A stretch of 64,000 nt of DNA. It comes from Pseudomonas sp. ANT_J12. GTDB lineage: Bacteria > Pseudomonadota > Gammaproteobacteria > Pseudomonadales > Pseudomonadaceae. Made by a program: the position numbers and the translations under genes. The notes under the pieces are model-generated. The model was not told the origin of the DNA. It searched no databases and saw nothing but the letters and a program-made list of their open reading frames with translations. This document shows, in pieces, positions 1 to 7,188 of the stretch (position 1 is its first letter; each line of letters starts with the position of its first letter). Location: contig NZ_VOBN01000005.1 of NCBI RefSeq assembly GCF_008370045.1, positions 124,001 through 188,000 on the forward strand, in the 5' to 3' direction.

Positions 1-4
1 CAAA

Positions 5-1291
5 ATGTTGAATAAGCGAATCAGCCTGATCGCTCTGGGGATGTTGAGCGCTACACAGGCCATGGCTAACGACCAGGCCGAAGCCAAGGGATTTGTTGAA
101 GACAGCAGCCTCAAAGTGCTGCTGCGCAATGCCTACATCAATCGTGACTACAAAGACGGCAACGACGATAAATCCGAGTGGGGCCAAGCGGCCATCGGTA
201 CGTTCTCGTCCGGTTTCACCCAAGGCACCGTCGGTGTCGGTGTCGACGCTTTTGGTCTGTATGCCCTCAATCTGGAGCGCAGTGAAGACCGCAGCGGTGC
301 CCAGGGCATCGACTTCTTCAAGAAGGGCGACAGCGGCCACCCGGCCAACGACCTGTCCAAGGGCGGCGCCGCCGTCAAATTCCGCCTGTCCAGCACCACG
401 CTGACCTACGGCGACCAGATGCCGGAATTGCCGGTGCTGAACTACGACAACTCGCGCCTGCTGCCAGAAAGCTACACCGGCACGCTGATCACCTCCAAGG
501 AGATCAAAGGCCTGGTCCTGAACGCCGGTCGCTTCACCGCCGAATCGCGTAAAAGCGCGGAAGGCCGTGACAGCGGTGGCTTGAAGTCGATCAACGTGTT
601 GGGCGGCAGCTACCAGTTCACCGAACAGTTCAAGGCTGCGGTCTACGCCTCCGACGTCGAAGACGTGCTGAAGAAGCAATACGTGAACGCCAACTACGTG
701 TTCCCGATCGACAAGGATCAGTCCCTGACCCTGGACTTCAACGGCTACCGCACCAAGCTGGACAATTCCTACGTCCGCGAAAACGGAATCACCGGCGACG
801 ACAACAAAATTTGGAGCCTGGCCGCGATCTTCGCCACCGGCCCGCACTCGTTCACCATCGCGCACCAGCGCAGTACCGGCGACAGCAACCTGGGCTACGC
901 CTACGGCGGCTATCAGAAAGACCAGGGTCGTGTCGGCGACGGTGGCAACACGATCTCCCTGGCCAACTCCTACTGGTCTGACTTCAACGCCGAAGACGAA
1001 CGCAGCTGGCAGTTGGGCTATGGCCTGGACTTCAGCACCTTCGGCATTCCGGGCCTGAGCTACAACGTGGCTTACGTGCGCGGCGACAACATCACCACCT
1101 CCACCAGCGAGGGCGGTACCGAGCGCGAAATCTTCAACCAGTTCAAGTACGTCGTGCAAAGCGGCCCGGCCAAAGACCTGAGCGTGAAGTTGCGCAGCTC
1201 GATCCTGCGCGTGTCGCAGAAATCCAGTGAGTACAACGCCAGCGGTAACGAACTGCGTGTGTTCGTGGACTACCCGATCAACATCTTCTGA
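5..1291 (+). CDS. OprD-family outer membrane porin
   Basis: Substrate-selective outer membrane channel of the OprD family, the Pseudomonas porins that take up basic amino acids, peptides or organic acids. The 428-residue product starts with a signal peptide (MLNKRISLIALGML, cleavage expected after QAMA near residue 21). It continues as alternating short hydrophobic and polar strands rich in Gly, Tyr and Asp, and ends with Phe, the usual C-terminal residue of beta-barrel proteins. Length is normal for the family. Only four bases precede the ATG, so the ribosome binding site and promoter are out of view and a slightly earlier start cannot be excluded. The substrate cannot be read from sequence. 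A strong terminator follows at 1318-1350, so it looks monocistronic or last in its operon. Confidence 0.9.
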   Translation: MLNKRISLIALGMLSATQAMANDQAEAKGFVEDSSLKVLLRNAYINRDYKDGNDDKSEWGQAAIGTFSSGFTQGTVGVGVDAFGLYALNLERSEDRSGAQGIDFFKKGDSGHPANDLSKGGAAVKFRLSSTTLTYGDQMPELPVLNYDNSRLLPESYTGTLITSKEIKGLVLNAGRFTAESRKSAEGRDSGGLKSINVLGGSYQFTEQFKAAVYASDVEDVLKKQYVNANYVFPIDKDQSLTLDFNGYRTKLDNSYVRENGITGDDNKIWSLAAIFATGPHSFTIAHQRSTGDSNLGYAYGGYQKDQGRVGDGGNTISLANSYWSDFNAEDERSWQLGYGLDFSTFGIPGLSYNVAYVRGDNITTSTSEGGTEREIFNQFKYVVQSGPAKDLSVKLRSSILRVSQKSSEYNASGNELRVFVDYPINIF

Positions 1292-1317
1292 TGATCGGCT
1301 GAGTTAAAAAACTCAAT

Positions 1318-1350
1318 AAAAAACCCCGACTGGCTCGGGGTTTTTTTTTG
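1318..1350 (+). terminator. Rho-independent terminator after the porin
   Basis: Stem AAACCCCGA / TCGGGGTTT with a CTGGC loop, preceded by an A-run and followed by nine T. It lies 27 bases after the porin stop codon. Confidence 0.9.
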
Positions 1351-1520
1351 CTGTTTTCTGATGAAAACGCTCTAAAAGCTCTTTTTTTGGCATAAAAATG
1401 TCGATTCAAGTGATCTTTTTATGGCGCTTCAAGCAATGCTTGAGATGCCTGAAATTCTTTCTCATGGACGCAAATCCTGCACCTAATAGATTAGGCCGCT
1501 CAATGCAGCGGAGACTAGTA

Positions 1521-2267
1521 ATGATCGTGTTAAACAGAGAAGTTGGCGAATCGCTACGGCGCGACAAATTTGTCAACGTCCAGGGTGGTGACTTCAACCT
1601 CTACGGTCATTTCGCCGACTTCGTCCGCCTGACCAAAAGTTGGGAAAACATGGAGCCGGACAGCTACTACGGCCAGGCCGAATCCGGCATGCGTTTCCGT
1701 CGTTACAGCGACTTCGAATACAACCCGGTGACCCGCGAACTGACGCAGCTGGAACACCGCGCCTATGTGCAATCCAAGGCCAACAACAGCTACGTCGGCG
1801 GCATGATTCGGCACTTCCAGGACTTCTCCGAAGAAGTGATCAATTCGCCGGTGATGCGCAGCCTGATCGACATCGATTTCGAAGTGTATAAAAACGTGCT
1901 GCCGCCGGAGTTGCACGATGAAATCTGGCAATGCCAGATCCATCAGATCCGCATCGAGATCAAACCGGGCAAGCAACTGGAAATCACCCCTGAAGGCATT
2001 CATTGCGACGGTTACCCGTTCAGCGGTGTGCACTTCTGGGGCCGCAACAATGTGGACGGTGCTGAAAGCCGCCTCTACAGCGCCCACGAAGAGCAACTGG
2101 CGTCGACGACGTATCAGGAAATCCTCGACACCACGTTCTTCCTCGACCGCGACATGCGCCACTACGTAACCCCTGCCCGCAATACCCATTCCCACGACAT
2201 GGCGTATCGGCAGATCCTGGCGATTTCCTTCTCGCGGCCCGGGACCGCTTTCGACATTGTTCGCTGA
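1521..2267 (+). CDS. 2-oxoglutarate/Fe(II) dioxygenase, free amino acid hydroxylase family
   Basis: Predicted 248-residue member of the 2OG-Fe dioxygenase family (PF10014) that includes Bacillus thuringiensis L-isoleucine 4-hydroxylase; these enzymes hydroxylate free aliphatic amino acids. The iron facial triad is visible: H161-C-D163 in EGIHCDGYPF, and His223 or His225 in NTHSHDMAYR, followed by Arg230, a good candidate for 2-oxoglutarate binding. The ATG at 1521 is chosen because GGAGA sits 6 bases upstream; an in-frame start at 1398 has no such site and would add about 40 unrelated residues. It leads a same-strand cluster with a GNAT acetyltransferase and azlCD. Inference: the product is a hydroxylated branched-chain or similar amino acid that is then modified or exported. 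Confidence 0.85.
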   Translation: MIVLNREVGESLRRDKFVNVQGGDFNLYGHFADFVRLTKSWENMEPDSYYGQAESGMRFRRYSDFEYNPVTRELTQLEHRAYVQSKANNSYVGGMIRHFQDFSEEVINSPVMRSLIDIDFEVYKNVLPPELHDEIWQCQIHQIRIEIKPGKQLEITPEGIHCDGYPFSGVHFWGRNNVDGAESRLYSAHEEQLASTTYQEILDTTFFLDRDMRHYVTPARNTHSHDMAYRQILAISFSRPGTAFDIVR

Positions 2268-2280
2268 ACAGCTCGACCCC

Positions 2281-2718
2281 ATGGACAGCCCCGCCACATC
2301 CGTGATGATGTGGCGGGCCAATGCAAAGGATGCCGTGCGCCTGGAGCGCTTTTTTCGGCAGTTCGACGAGGTGTCGTTTTGCGAATGGCAGGACGCCAAA
2401 TGCCTGCGCGGTGTGCTGGTGCAAAAGACCACCACCGCCTACCTGGCGCTCGACCTCAGCGGCGAAGTGGTCGGCGCGGTGCTGGGCGGTATGCTCGGCA
2501 GCCGTGGCACCATCAACCACTTGGCGGTGAGCCCGCACTATCGCGCCCAAGGCGTGGGCCAGCGCCTGGTGGAAGCGGCTTCGGCGGACATGAAGCGCGT
2601 GGGCGTGCTGCGGATGTTCCTGTTCGTCGACGATGCTAACCTTGCCGGCAAACGTTTTTGGACTGCCCAGGGTTTTTGCGAGCCGCGTGGCGAAACGACC
2701 TTTGAGAGGGACCTATGA
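2281..2718 (+). CDS. GNAT-family N-acetyltransferase
   Basis: Acetyl-CoA-dependent acetyltransferase of about 145 residues. The GNAT core is clear: a beta-strand 4 region (TINHLAVSPHYRAQG), the pyrophosphate-binding loop Q/R-x-x-G-x-G/A (RAQGVGQRL), and a C-terminal LFVDDANLAGKRFW segment ending in a GFCEP strand. The ATG at 2281 follows the dioxygenase stop by 13 bases; a TTG at 2257, overlapping that gene by 11 bases, is also possible, and neither has a strong ribosome binding site. The stop overlaps the azlC start (2715-2718), which argues for one operon. Inference from context: it acetylates the amino group of the hydroxylated amino acid. The substrate is not visible in the sequence. Confidence 0.85.
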   Translation: MDSPATSVMMWRANAKDAVRLERFFRQFDEVSFCEWQDAKCLRGVLVQKTTTAYLALDLSGEVVGAVLGGMLGSRGTINHLAVSPHYRAQGVGQRLVEAASADMKRVGVLRMFLFVDDANLAGKRFWTAQGFCEPRGETTFERDL

Positions 2719-3431
2719 ATGAGACGTCCAGCAGCCAGCCGCTGATGGTCGAGCCGCAGCCTTCGCGCACCTTTGCAGAAGCCAGCCCGGTGGTGGCCGG
2801 TTACTTCACGGTGTCGTTTGTGTTTGGTTTGATGGCCGTCAACGCCGGGTTGCCCGTGTGGTTGCCGGTTGCGATGTGCCTGTTCGTGTATGCCGGCGCT
2901 TCGCAGTTCGCCGCGTTGGCGCTGATCTCCAGCGGCGCGTCGCTGACCACGATTATCCTCACCACGTTTTTGATCAACGCGCGGCACATGCTGATGTCGG
3001 TCTACATGGCCAAGGCCTTGCGGGCGCTGGGGCTCAGTCGTTTTGAACGTTGGTGTTATGCCGGTGGGCTGACCGATGAATCGTTCGCCTTCCACAGCGT
3101 GAAACTGGGCAGCGGCGCGCCGGTCAACGTGCGTTACCTGATCGGTTTCAACCTGTTTTGCCACACCTCGTGGGTGCTCGGCGGTTTGCTCGGGGCGATC
3201 TGCGCGCAGTACGCCTCGCACTTGATCAAATACCAACTCGACTACGCCCTGACCGCGATGATGCTCTACGTGTTGGTGTCGCTGTGCAACACCCGTAACA
3301 AGCTGATCGCCGCAGCGGCCGCAGTCGTCTGCATGGGCGCCTTGAGCCTGGTTGGCAGTTCGCCGTTCAACGTGTTTATCGCCACATTCGTGGGTTGCGG
3401 GGTGGGTGTATGCCTGACCAAACGTTCCTGA
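2715..3431 (+). CDS. azlC: AzlC-family branched-chain amino acid exporter, large subunit
   Basis: Inner-membrane large subunit of the two-component AzlCD exporter (LIV-E family), which expels branched-chain and related amino acids. The 238-residue protein has a family-typical N-terminus (PVVAGYFTVSFVFGLMAV) and several hydrophobic segments, with the ITARH-like NARHMLMSVYMAK and DESFAF motifs characteristic of AzlC. The ATG at 2715 has GAGAGGG just upstream and overlaps the GNAT stop by 4 bases. The gene overlaps azlD by 22 bases. With the dioxygenase and acetyltransferase upstream, it probably exports the modified amino acid or excess precursor. Confidence 0.93.
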   Translation: MNETSSSQPLMVEPQPSRTFAEASPVVAGYFTVSFVFGLMAVNAGLPVWLPVAMCLFVYAGASQFAALALISSGASLTTIILTTFLINARHMLMSVYMAKALRALGLSRFERWCYAGGLTDESFAFHSVKLGSGAPVNVRYLIGFNLFCHTSWVLGGLLGAICAQYASHLIKYQLDYALTAMMLYVLVSLCNTRNKLIAAAAAVVCMGALSLVGSSPFNVFIATFVGCGVGVCLTKRS

Positions 3432-3727
3432 TCCTGGTCGTCGTGCTGATGATGGCCGTGACCTTCCTGCCACGCGCACTGCCGCTGCAAGTCAACACCG
3501 ACCACTGGCCGCCCTTCGTCGCCCGAGCGCTGGAATACTTGCCAGTGGCGATCGTCGCTGCGATCAGCCTTACGCCCTTGTTGATCAAGGACCAGCATGT
3601 GCAGCTCGATCGCCCGGAATTCTATGCCGCGATTCCGACGTTGTTATGTGCGTATTTCAGCAAAAACCTCTTTCTCAGTGTGGCGGTTGGGACGGCTGCG
3701 TACATTGCGCTCGGCTCGTTCATGTAG
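3410..3727 (+). CDS. azlD: AzlD-family amino acid exporter, small subunit
   Basis: Small membrane subunit paired with AzlC, 105 residues with about four hydrophobic segments. The family motif TFLPRALPL near residue 20 and the ending LSVAVGTAAYIALGS are typical. The ATG at 3410 is preferred over an in-frame TTG at 3395 because GGGGTGGG lies directly upstream. Its 3' end overlaps the 3' end of the convergent LysR gene by 84 bases. Last gene of the dioxygenase operon; no terminator is visible between it and the convergent gene. Confidence 0.92.
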   Translation: MPDQTFLILVVVLMMAVTFLPRALPLQVNTDHWPPFVARALEYLPVAIVAAISLTPLLIKDQHVQLDRPEFYAAIPTLLCAYFSKNLFLSVAVGTAAYIALGSFM

Positions 3728-4570
3728 GCGCAGGTCGACCACATCGCTCAAGGCCTGGCCCGACAACTCAGGGTTATTGACCGCCAGCCGCACTTCGAGG
3801 AAATCCTCGAAGCCAGGGAAAATGGTCAAGCCGTTACGCTGCGCGGCGTCGCGAGACACCATGCCGATGCCGTCCATTTGCGGGATCAGCGACAGGGTCA
3901 GGGTTTCACTGCAGGAATAAATCATCCGTTGGCCGGTTTCGTAGTTGCCCAGGCCGGCGTCGAGAAAGCGCAGGAAACTGTGGGAATACGGACAATCATC
4001 CGCAGGACGAACCTGAAACTTGTCGCCCAGCATAACCAGCGGGTCGTTTTCCTGACCGCAATGCGCGCCGACCACCTGAACGTGCACGTCCGGCAGCAAA
4101 ATGCTCGGCAGCCCCGGCTTTTGCGGGCCGATCAAAATGGCCAGGTCGAAGTCTTCGTTCTTCAGCTTGCTGAGGTTTTCCATCGACTCGGCGTAGGAAA
4201 ACTCCAGTTGATGGTCAGGAAACACCTCAAACAGGCGTCCGATCATGCGTCGATTGAAATCCTCCGACAGCGTGGTATTCAACGCCACCTTCAGCGTGCG
4301 CTGGCCGGGCACCTTCAGCGCCGCCACTTTCTCTTCCATCTGCCGCGTCGCGACCAGGACCTTGTCAATATAGGGCGTGAGCTCCGTGCCCTGCACAGTC
4401 AGGGTCAGGCCCTTGTTGGAACGTCGAAACAGACGAAATCCAAACTGCTCTTCGACCTTGTTCAACTGCGCGGCCAACGCCTGCACCGTCAAACAGGAAT
4501 GCTCTGCTGCCGCCGACAACGAGCCGGTCTGCACGATGCGCATGAGGTTGCGTAAGGTTCTGCTATCCAT
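3644..4570 (-). CDS. LysR-family transcriptional regulator
   Basis: Ligand-responsive DNA-binding regulator of 308 residues. An N-terminal winged helix-turn-helix (RTLRNLMRIVQTGSLSAAAE to residue ~60) is followed by a periplasmic-binding-protein-like effector domain. ATG at 4570 is chosen because AGAGGG sits 9 bases upstream; an ATG at 4600 would place that site inside the gene. It is convergent with azlD and overlaps it by 84 bases, so it is not obviously the divergent regulator of that operon. The effector is unknown. LysR members of this type are usually autoregulated, and its promoter should lie in 4571-4680. Confidence 0.92.
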   Translation of the reverse strand: MDSRTLRNLMRIVQTGSLSAAAEHSCLTVQALAAQLNKVEEQFGFRLFRRSNKGLTLTVQGTELTPYIDKVLVATRQMEEKVAALKVPGQRTLKVALNTTLSEDFNRRMIGRLFEVFPDHQLEFSYAESMENLSKLKNEDFDLAILIGPQKPGLPSILLPDVHVQVVGAHCGQENDPLVMLGDKFQVRPADDCPYSHSFLRFLDAGLGNYETGQRMIYSCSETLTLSLIPQMDGIGMVSRDAAQRNGLTIFPGFEDFLEVRLAVNNPELSGQALSDVVDLRLHERAERNVRSRPNRHTEKEVFAEIRT

Positions 4571-4754
4571 GGGGTAATGCCCTCTAAAGTGGGCTGGCAA
4601 TTGTTGTGTACCTGCGGCCTATCCGGCGCCGTATGCCGGCTATATTCCTGCACCTGAGCATAGTTGTCGCGAGTTTAGTAGCGAATTGATTCCGCAGCCG
4701 ATGGCTGGAGGCTTACACAGGATCGGGGTTTTTGGTGGGGTTGGGGTGATTGAG

Positions 4755-4797
4755 GTCAAAAAAGATGCCCGGACTGGAAAGGTTCGGGCATTTTTTA
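4755..4797. terminator. Terminator-like hairpin with no obvious upstream gene
   Basis: ATGCCCGGAC pairs with GTTCGGGCAT (one G-T wobble), with an A-run before and a T-run after, so it could act in either direction. No plus-strand gene ends just upstream. It may insulate the toxin-antitoxin genes or be left from a deleted gene. Confidence 0.65.
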
Positions 4798-5021
4798 TTG
4801 GGTGGGGCTTACGGCTGCGGGGATTCTTCCTGCAGCGGTCTCGGAAGAGTCTCAGGGAAGATTGCGATCGGGCTGATGGTTGTCGCTATCGGCAGCGGTT
4901 GTAATAGGTCGAGAGATCTCCGGTCGATAAATATCTTCGATTGAGCAAATGGTAAGGCCGCCTATCAACTTGCCATTGACCGAAAATGAGACCCCCAATC
5001 ACAATGCAGAGGTAGCGCCAA

Positions 5022-5031
5022 TGTAGCTACA
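5022..5031. promoter_or_regulatory. Palindromic operator candidate before RelB-like gene
   Basis: TGTAGCTACA is a perfect 10-base palindrome ending 21 bases before the antitoxin ATG, where RelB/DinJ-type antitoxins normally bind to repress their own operon. The function is inferred from position only. Confidence 0.45.
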
Positions 5032-5052
5032 AATGACGATGAGGTTATTAAC

Positions 5053-5343
5053 ATGGGTGCATTACTGAAAACTACCGACGTTCGGTGCCGCATTGATGAG
5101 GATCTGAAGATGCGTGCGACAGAAGTATTAAGCGCTTGCGGGCTGAGTATCAGTGACGCCATGCGTCTTTTTCTCCGCCAGGTCGTAGCGACTCAAGGAC
5201 TCCCGTTTGAGGTTCGCGTCCCTTCTGAGAAAACCGCCCGGGCTATGATGGAAGCACAAGAGATTGGCCAGCGGTTCGGCTCGATAGACGACATGCTGAG
5301 GGACGTTGATGGCAAAACCGGAAAAAAAGCAAAAGCGCGCTGA
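5053..5343 (+). CDS. RelB/DinJ-family antitoxin
   Basis: Antitoxin of a type II toxin-antitoxin pair, 96 residues. The N-terminus (TTDVRCRIDEDLKMRATEVL) has the ribbon-helix-helix fold expected for operator binding and dimerisation. The segment LSISDAMRLFLRQVVATQGLPFEV is the RelB/DinJ signature. The C-terminal third, ending in a Lys-rich tail, would wrap the toxin. GAGG lies 9 bases before the ATG. The gene overlaps the toxin gene by 35 bases, which couples their translation. Expected to be degraded by a cellular protease under stress and to repress its promoter together with the toxin. Confidence 0.92.
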   Translation: MGALLKTTDVRCRIDEDLKMRATEVLSACGLSISDAMRLFLRQVVATQGLPFEVRVPSEKTARAMMEAQEIGQRFGSIDDMLRDVDGKTGKKAKAR

Positions 5344-5623
5344 GCTGCCTAAGCAGTGCGCGCAAACGTCGGAATTCAAGAAGTCTTGGGAACGTTATAA
5401 ACGAGCTGGGCGTCGTGACATGAATGAAGTCCGCCACATGATGGTCCTGTTATTTCTAGGTGAGCAATTACCAGCTGAGTACCTGGATCATGCTTTGACT
5501 GGCGATTGGGCTGGATTTCGGGAATGTCATATTGGTGGTGATTTCTTGCTGATCTACCAGAACACTCGCCCCGACCTGATTACATTTGTTGATCTCGGAA
5601 GCCATTCTGAGCTGTTCAAATAG
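5309..5623 (+). CDS. YafQ-family mRNA interferase toxin
   Basis: Ribosome-dependent endoribonuclease of the RelE superfamily, 104 residues, paired with the RelB-like antitoxin. Residues aligning with the E. coli YafQ active site are present: His61, His74, Asp78, His99 and Phe103 (motifs LDHAL, RECHIGGD, GSHSELF). Glu72 stands where YafQ has an Asp. ATG 5309 is favoured over the adjacent TTG 5306, with GAGGGA 5 bases upstream inside the antitoxin gene. The first ~20 residues are a Lys/Gln-rich extension longer than in E. coli YafQ. It appears intact, so the module could be active. Confidence 0.9.
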   Translation: MAKPEKKQKRAELPKQCAQTSEFKKSWERYKRAGRRDMNEVRHMMVLLFLGEQLPAEYLDHALTGDWAGFRECHIGGDFLLIYQNTRPDLITFVDLGSHSELFK

Positions 5624-5647
5624 AGGGTATGAATCTCGGTCAACGCT

Positions 5648-5685
5648 CCAAAAAAAGCAGCCCAATTTAATTAGGCTGCTTCACA
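5648..5685 (-). terminator. Terminator oriented for minus-strand transcripts
   Basis: AAGCAGCC / GGCTGCTT with an 10-base AT-rich loop. The T-run appears only on the minus strand, so it would best stop transcripts coming from the right, although it also lies 25 bases after the toxin stop codon. No minus-strand gene is visible upstream of it. Confidence 0.65.
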
Positions 5686-5829
5686 TAAGAGGTCTCACCC
5701 GAGCGCTGACGTTCAAGTCATCAACAGGGTTCCTAACGCCGACTATCGCCACTTGAAGGCAGTCGGTTTCGCGCTCTTGACGCGATTTTCTGCAGCAAAC
5801 GATTTTGTGTCAATGCGCTGAAATAGTGC

Positions 5830-5878
5830 TTAGTACACTTGCGAATTAATAGTACATATCTATCCGCATCTGTACTAA
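5830..5878. promoter_or_regulatory. AGTACA-type operator sites before Xre/RES module
   Basis: TTAGTACA (5830), TAGTACAT (5850) and the inverted TGTACTAA (5871) form a direct and an inverted repeat arrangement 35-83 bases before the antitoxin start. This is the expected place for Xre antitoxin autorepression. The assignment is by position and symmetry. Confidence 0.55.
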
Positions 5879-5912
5879 TCTGGCCCTAAGACATTCTCAA
5901 GGAGGCCACCCC

Positions 5913-6323
5913 ATGCCTACCTCATCCCCCGCCCTCAGCCCACAGCAACAACTCGACTCCCCCGAAGCCGGCCGCGTCGCGCTCAAGTTCTTCTTCAACC
6001 TCATGGAGCGTTGGGGCTGCAGCGCCGAGCAACAACGCACGCTGCTGGGCAAAGTCGGCAACACTACGTTCTACAAGTACAAACACTTACCGCCCAACGT
6101 GCGTCTGCCCCACGACACCCTGGAGCGCATTTCCTACCTGATGGGTATCCACAAAGCGCTGAGCATCATCTTCAGCAACAGCCGCGAGCGCGCCTACAAA
6201 TGGGTCAGCAGCCCGAACACCGCCGCGCCGTTCAATGGCCAAACCGCTTTGGATTACATGTTGGTAGGCCGCGTGGTGGACATCGCTGACGTGCGCCGCT
6301 ACCTCGACGGAGTGCGCGGTTGA
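5913..6323 (+). CDS. Xre/MbcA/ParS-family antitoxin of RES toxin
   Basis: Antitoxin of 136 residues. The central region contains a helix-turn-helix-like stretch (TTFYKYKHLPPNVRLPHDTLERISYLMGI). The C-terminal MbcA/ParS/Xre toxin-binding domain has the usual GQTALDYMLVGRVVDIADVRRYLDG pattern. A perfect AAGGAGG lies 8 bases before the ATG. The stop codon overlaps the toxin ATG (TGATG), as is normal in Xre-RES pairs. It is expected to bind the upstream AGTACA-type sites and to occlude the toxin's NAD site. Confidence 0.93.
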   Translation: MPTSSPALSPQQQLDSPEAGRVALKFFFNLMERWGCSAEQQRTLLGKVGNTTFYKYKHLPPNVRLPHDTLERISYLMGIHKALSIIFSNSRERAYKWVSSPNTAAPFNGQTALDYMLVGRVVDIADVRRYLDGVRG

Positions 6324-7000
6324 TGGCGCCGGAACTGACCGACCCGCAGTGGCCGCGGGCTTATCGGATCGTTAACAGCTGCTTCCCGCCGATCTCGTTA
6401 TTTGAAGACGTGCTCGATCCAGAAGATTTGCCCACGGCCTACGCACTTGAAGCACTGACCAATGATCGGCTGATGGAAGAGGCCGGCGTGCTCTCCCGAG
6501 TCCGTCCCGAAGACCGAATTTCCGGGCCCGGCTCTACGCCCGTGATGGCTGCGTTTACGCACATCGGCAAAAGCAGTCGCTTTACGGATGGCACGTTCGG
6601 CGTCTATTACGCTGCGAGTAGCCAGGCTGCTGCCATTGCCGAGACGAGTTATCACCAGGAACGATTTCTCGCTGCGACCAATGAGCCAGACCTTGAGTTG
6701 ACCATGCGCACCTACGTCAACAAGGTCGTCAAACCGCTGCATGACATTCGCCAGAACTATCCGCAGCTTCATGATCCGGACCCGACTGCTTACGGCCCCT
6801 CCCAGGCCTTCGCTCGGCAACTGCGCGAAACGTTGTCCTGGGGATTGCTCTACAACAGCGTTCGTTTGCCGGGGCATGAATGTGTTGCGGCGTTTCGACC
6901 ACCGGCGGTGTCGATTCCGAAGCAGGGGAAGCACATTCGGTATGTGTGGAGTGCGAGCAGTCGGAGGATTTCGTTTGTGTTTGAGGTGAGTGAGGTTTGA
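6323..7000 (+). CDS. RES-domain NAD-degrading toxin
   Basis: Toxin of 225 residues from the RES family, whose characterised members destroy cellular NAD+. Family hallmarks are visible: Arg15 in the YRIVNS start of the domain, SSRFTDGTFGVYYAA near residues 84-98 with a conserved Arg, and Glu107 in AAIAETSYH. The ATG at 6323 overlaps the antitoxin stop; a TTG one codon earlier is less likely. It lies next to an unrelated RelB/YafQ module on the same strand. It appears full length and intact. Confidence 0.93.
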   Translation: MAPELTDPQWPRAYRIVNSCFPPISLFEDVLDPEDLPTAYALEALTNDRLMEEAGVLSRVRPEDRISGPGSTPVMAAFTHIGKSSRFTDGTFGVYYAASSQAAAIAETSYHQERFLAATNEPDLELTMRTYVNKVVKPLHDIRQNYPQLHDPDPTAYGPSQAFARQLRETLSWGLLYNSVRLPGHECVAAFRPPAVSIPKQGKHIRYVWSASSRRISFVFEVSEV

Positions 7001-7051
7001 GGGGGAGGCCCGAAATTGTTAGGAGTTGCGAATGATTTGGCCAGTTTCTAA

Positions 7052-7114
7052 TCGTTTTTATGCAAAAGGTCCGTTTTATATTCGTTTTTATGCAGGGAGA
7101 ATCGTTTTTATGCA
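7052..7114. repeat. Three copies of a 13-base repeat
   Basis: TCGTTTTTATGCA occurs at 7052-7064, 7082-7094 and 7102-7114, with a related CCGTTTTAT between the first two. The copies sit between the RES toxin gene and its terminator, outside any convincing gene. Purpose unknown; they resemble a short iteron or operator array. Confidence 0.75.
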
Positions 7115-7144
7115 CGGAGCTCAGGTTTTTAATGATTGCAGCAC

Positions 7145-7177
7145 GCAAAAAGCCCCGATTGATTCGGGGCTTTTTTA
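7145..7177. terminator. Bidirectional terminator between RES gene and small Pseudomonas gene
   Basis: AAAAAGCCCCGA / TCGGGGCTTTTTT with a TTGAT loop has T-runs on both strands. It can serve both the toxin operon on plus and the minus-strand gene ending at 7189. Confidence 0.9.
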
Positions 7178-7188
7178 TGCGTGCGCGA

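Larger units (their letters stand above)
4571..5052. other. Gene-free stretch between LysR gene and RelB/YafQ module
   Basis: No credible coding region. It contains the LysR promoter side, a terminator-like hairpin at 4755-4797 and a small palindrome at 5022-5031 just before the antitoxin gene. The remainder shows nothing I can name. Confidence 0.6.

Noticed and set aside
4686..4904. 72-codon ORF covering the 4755-4797 hairpin
   Set aside because: A terminator-type hairpin lies inside it and there is no ribosome binding site.
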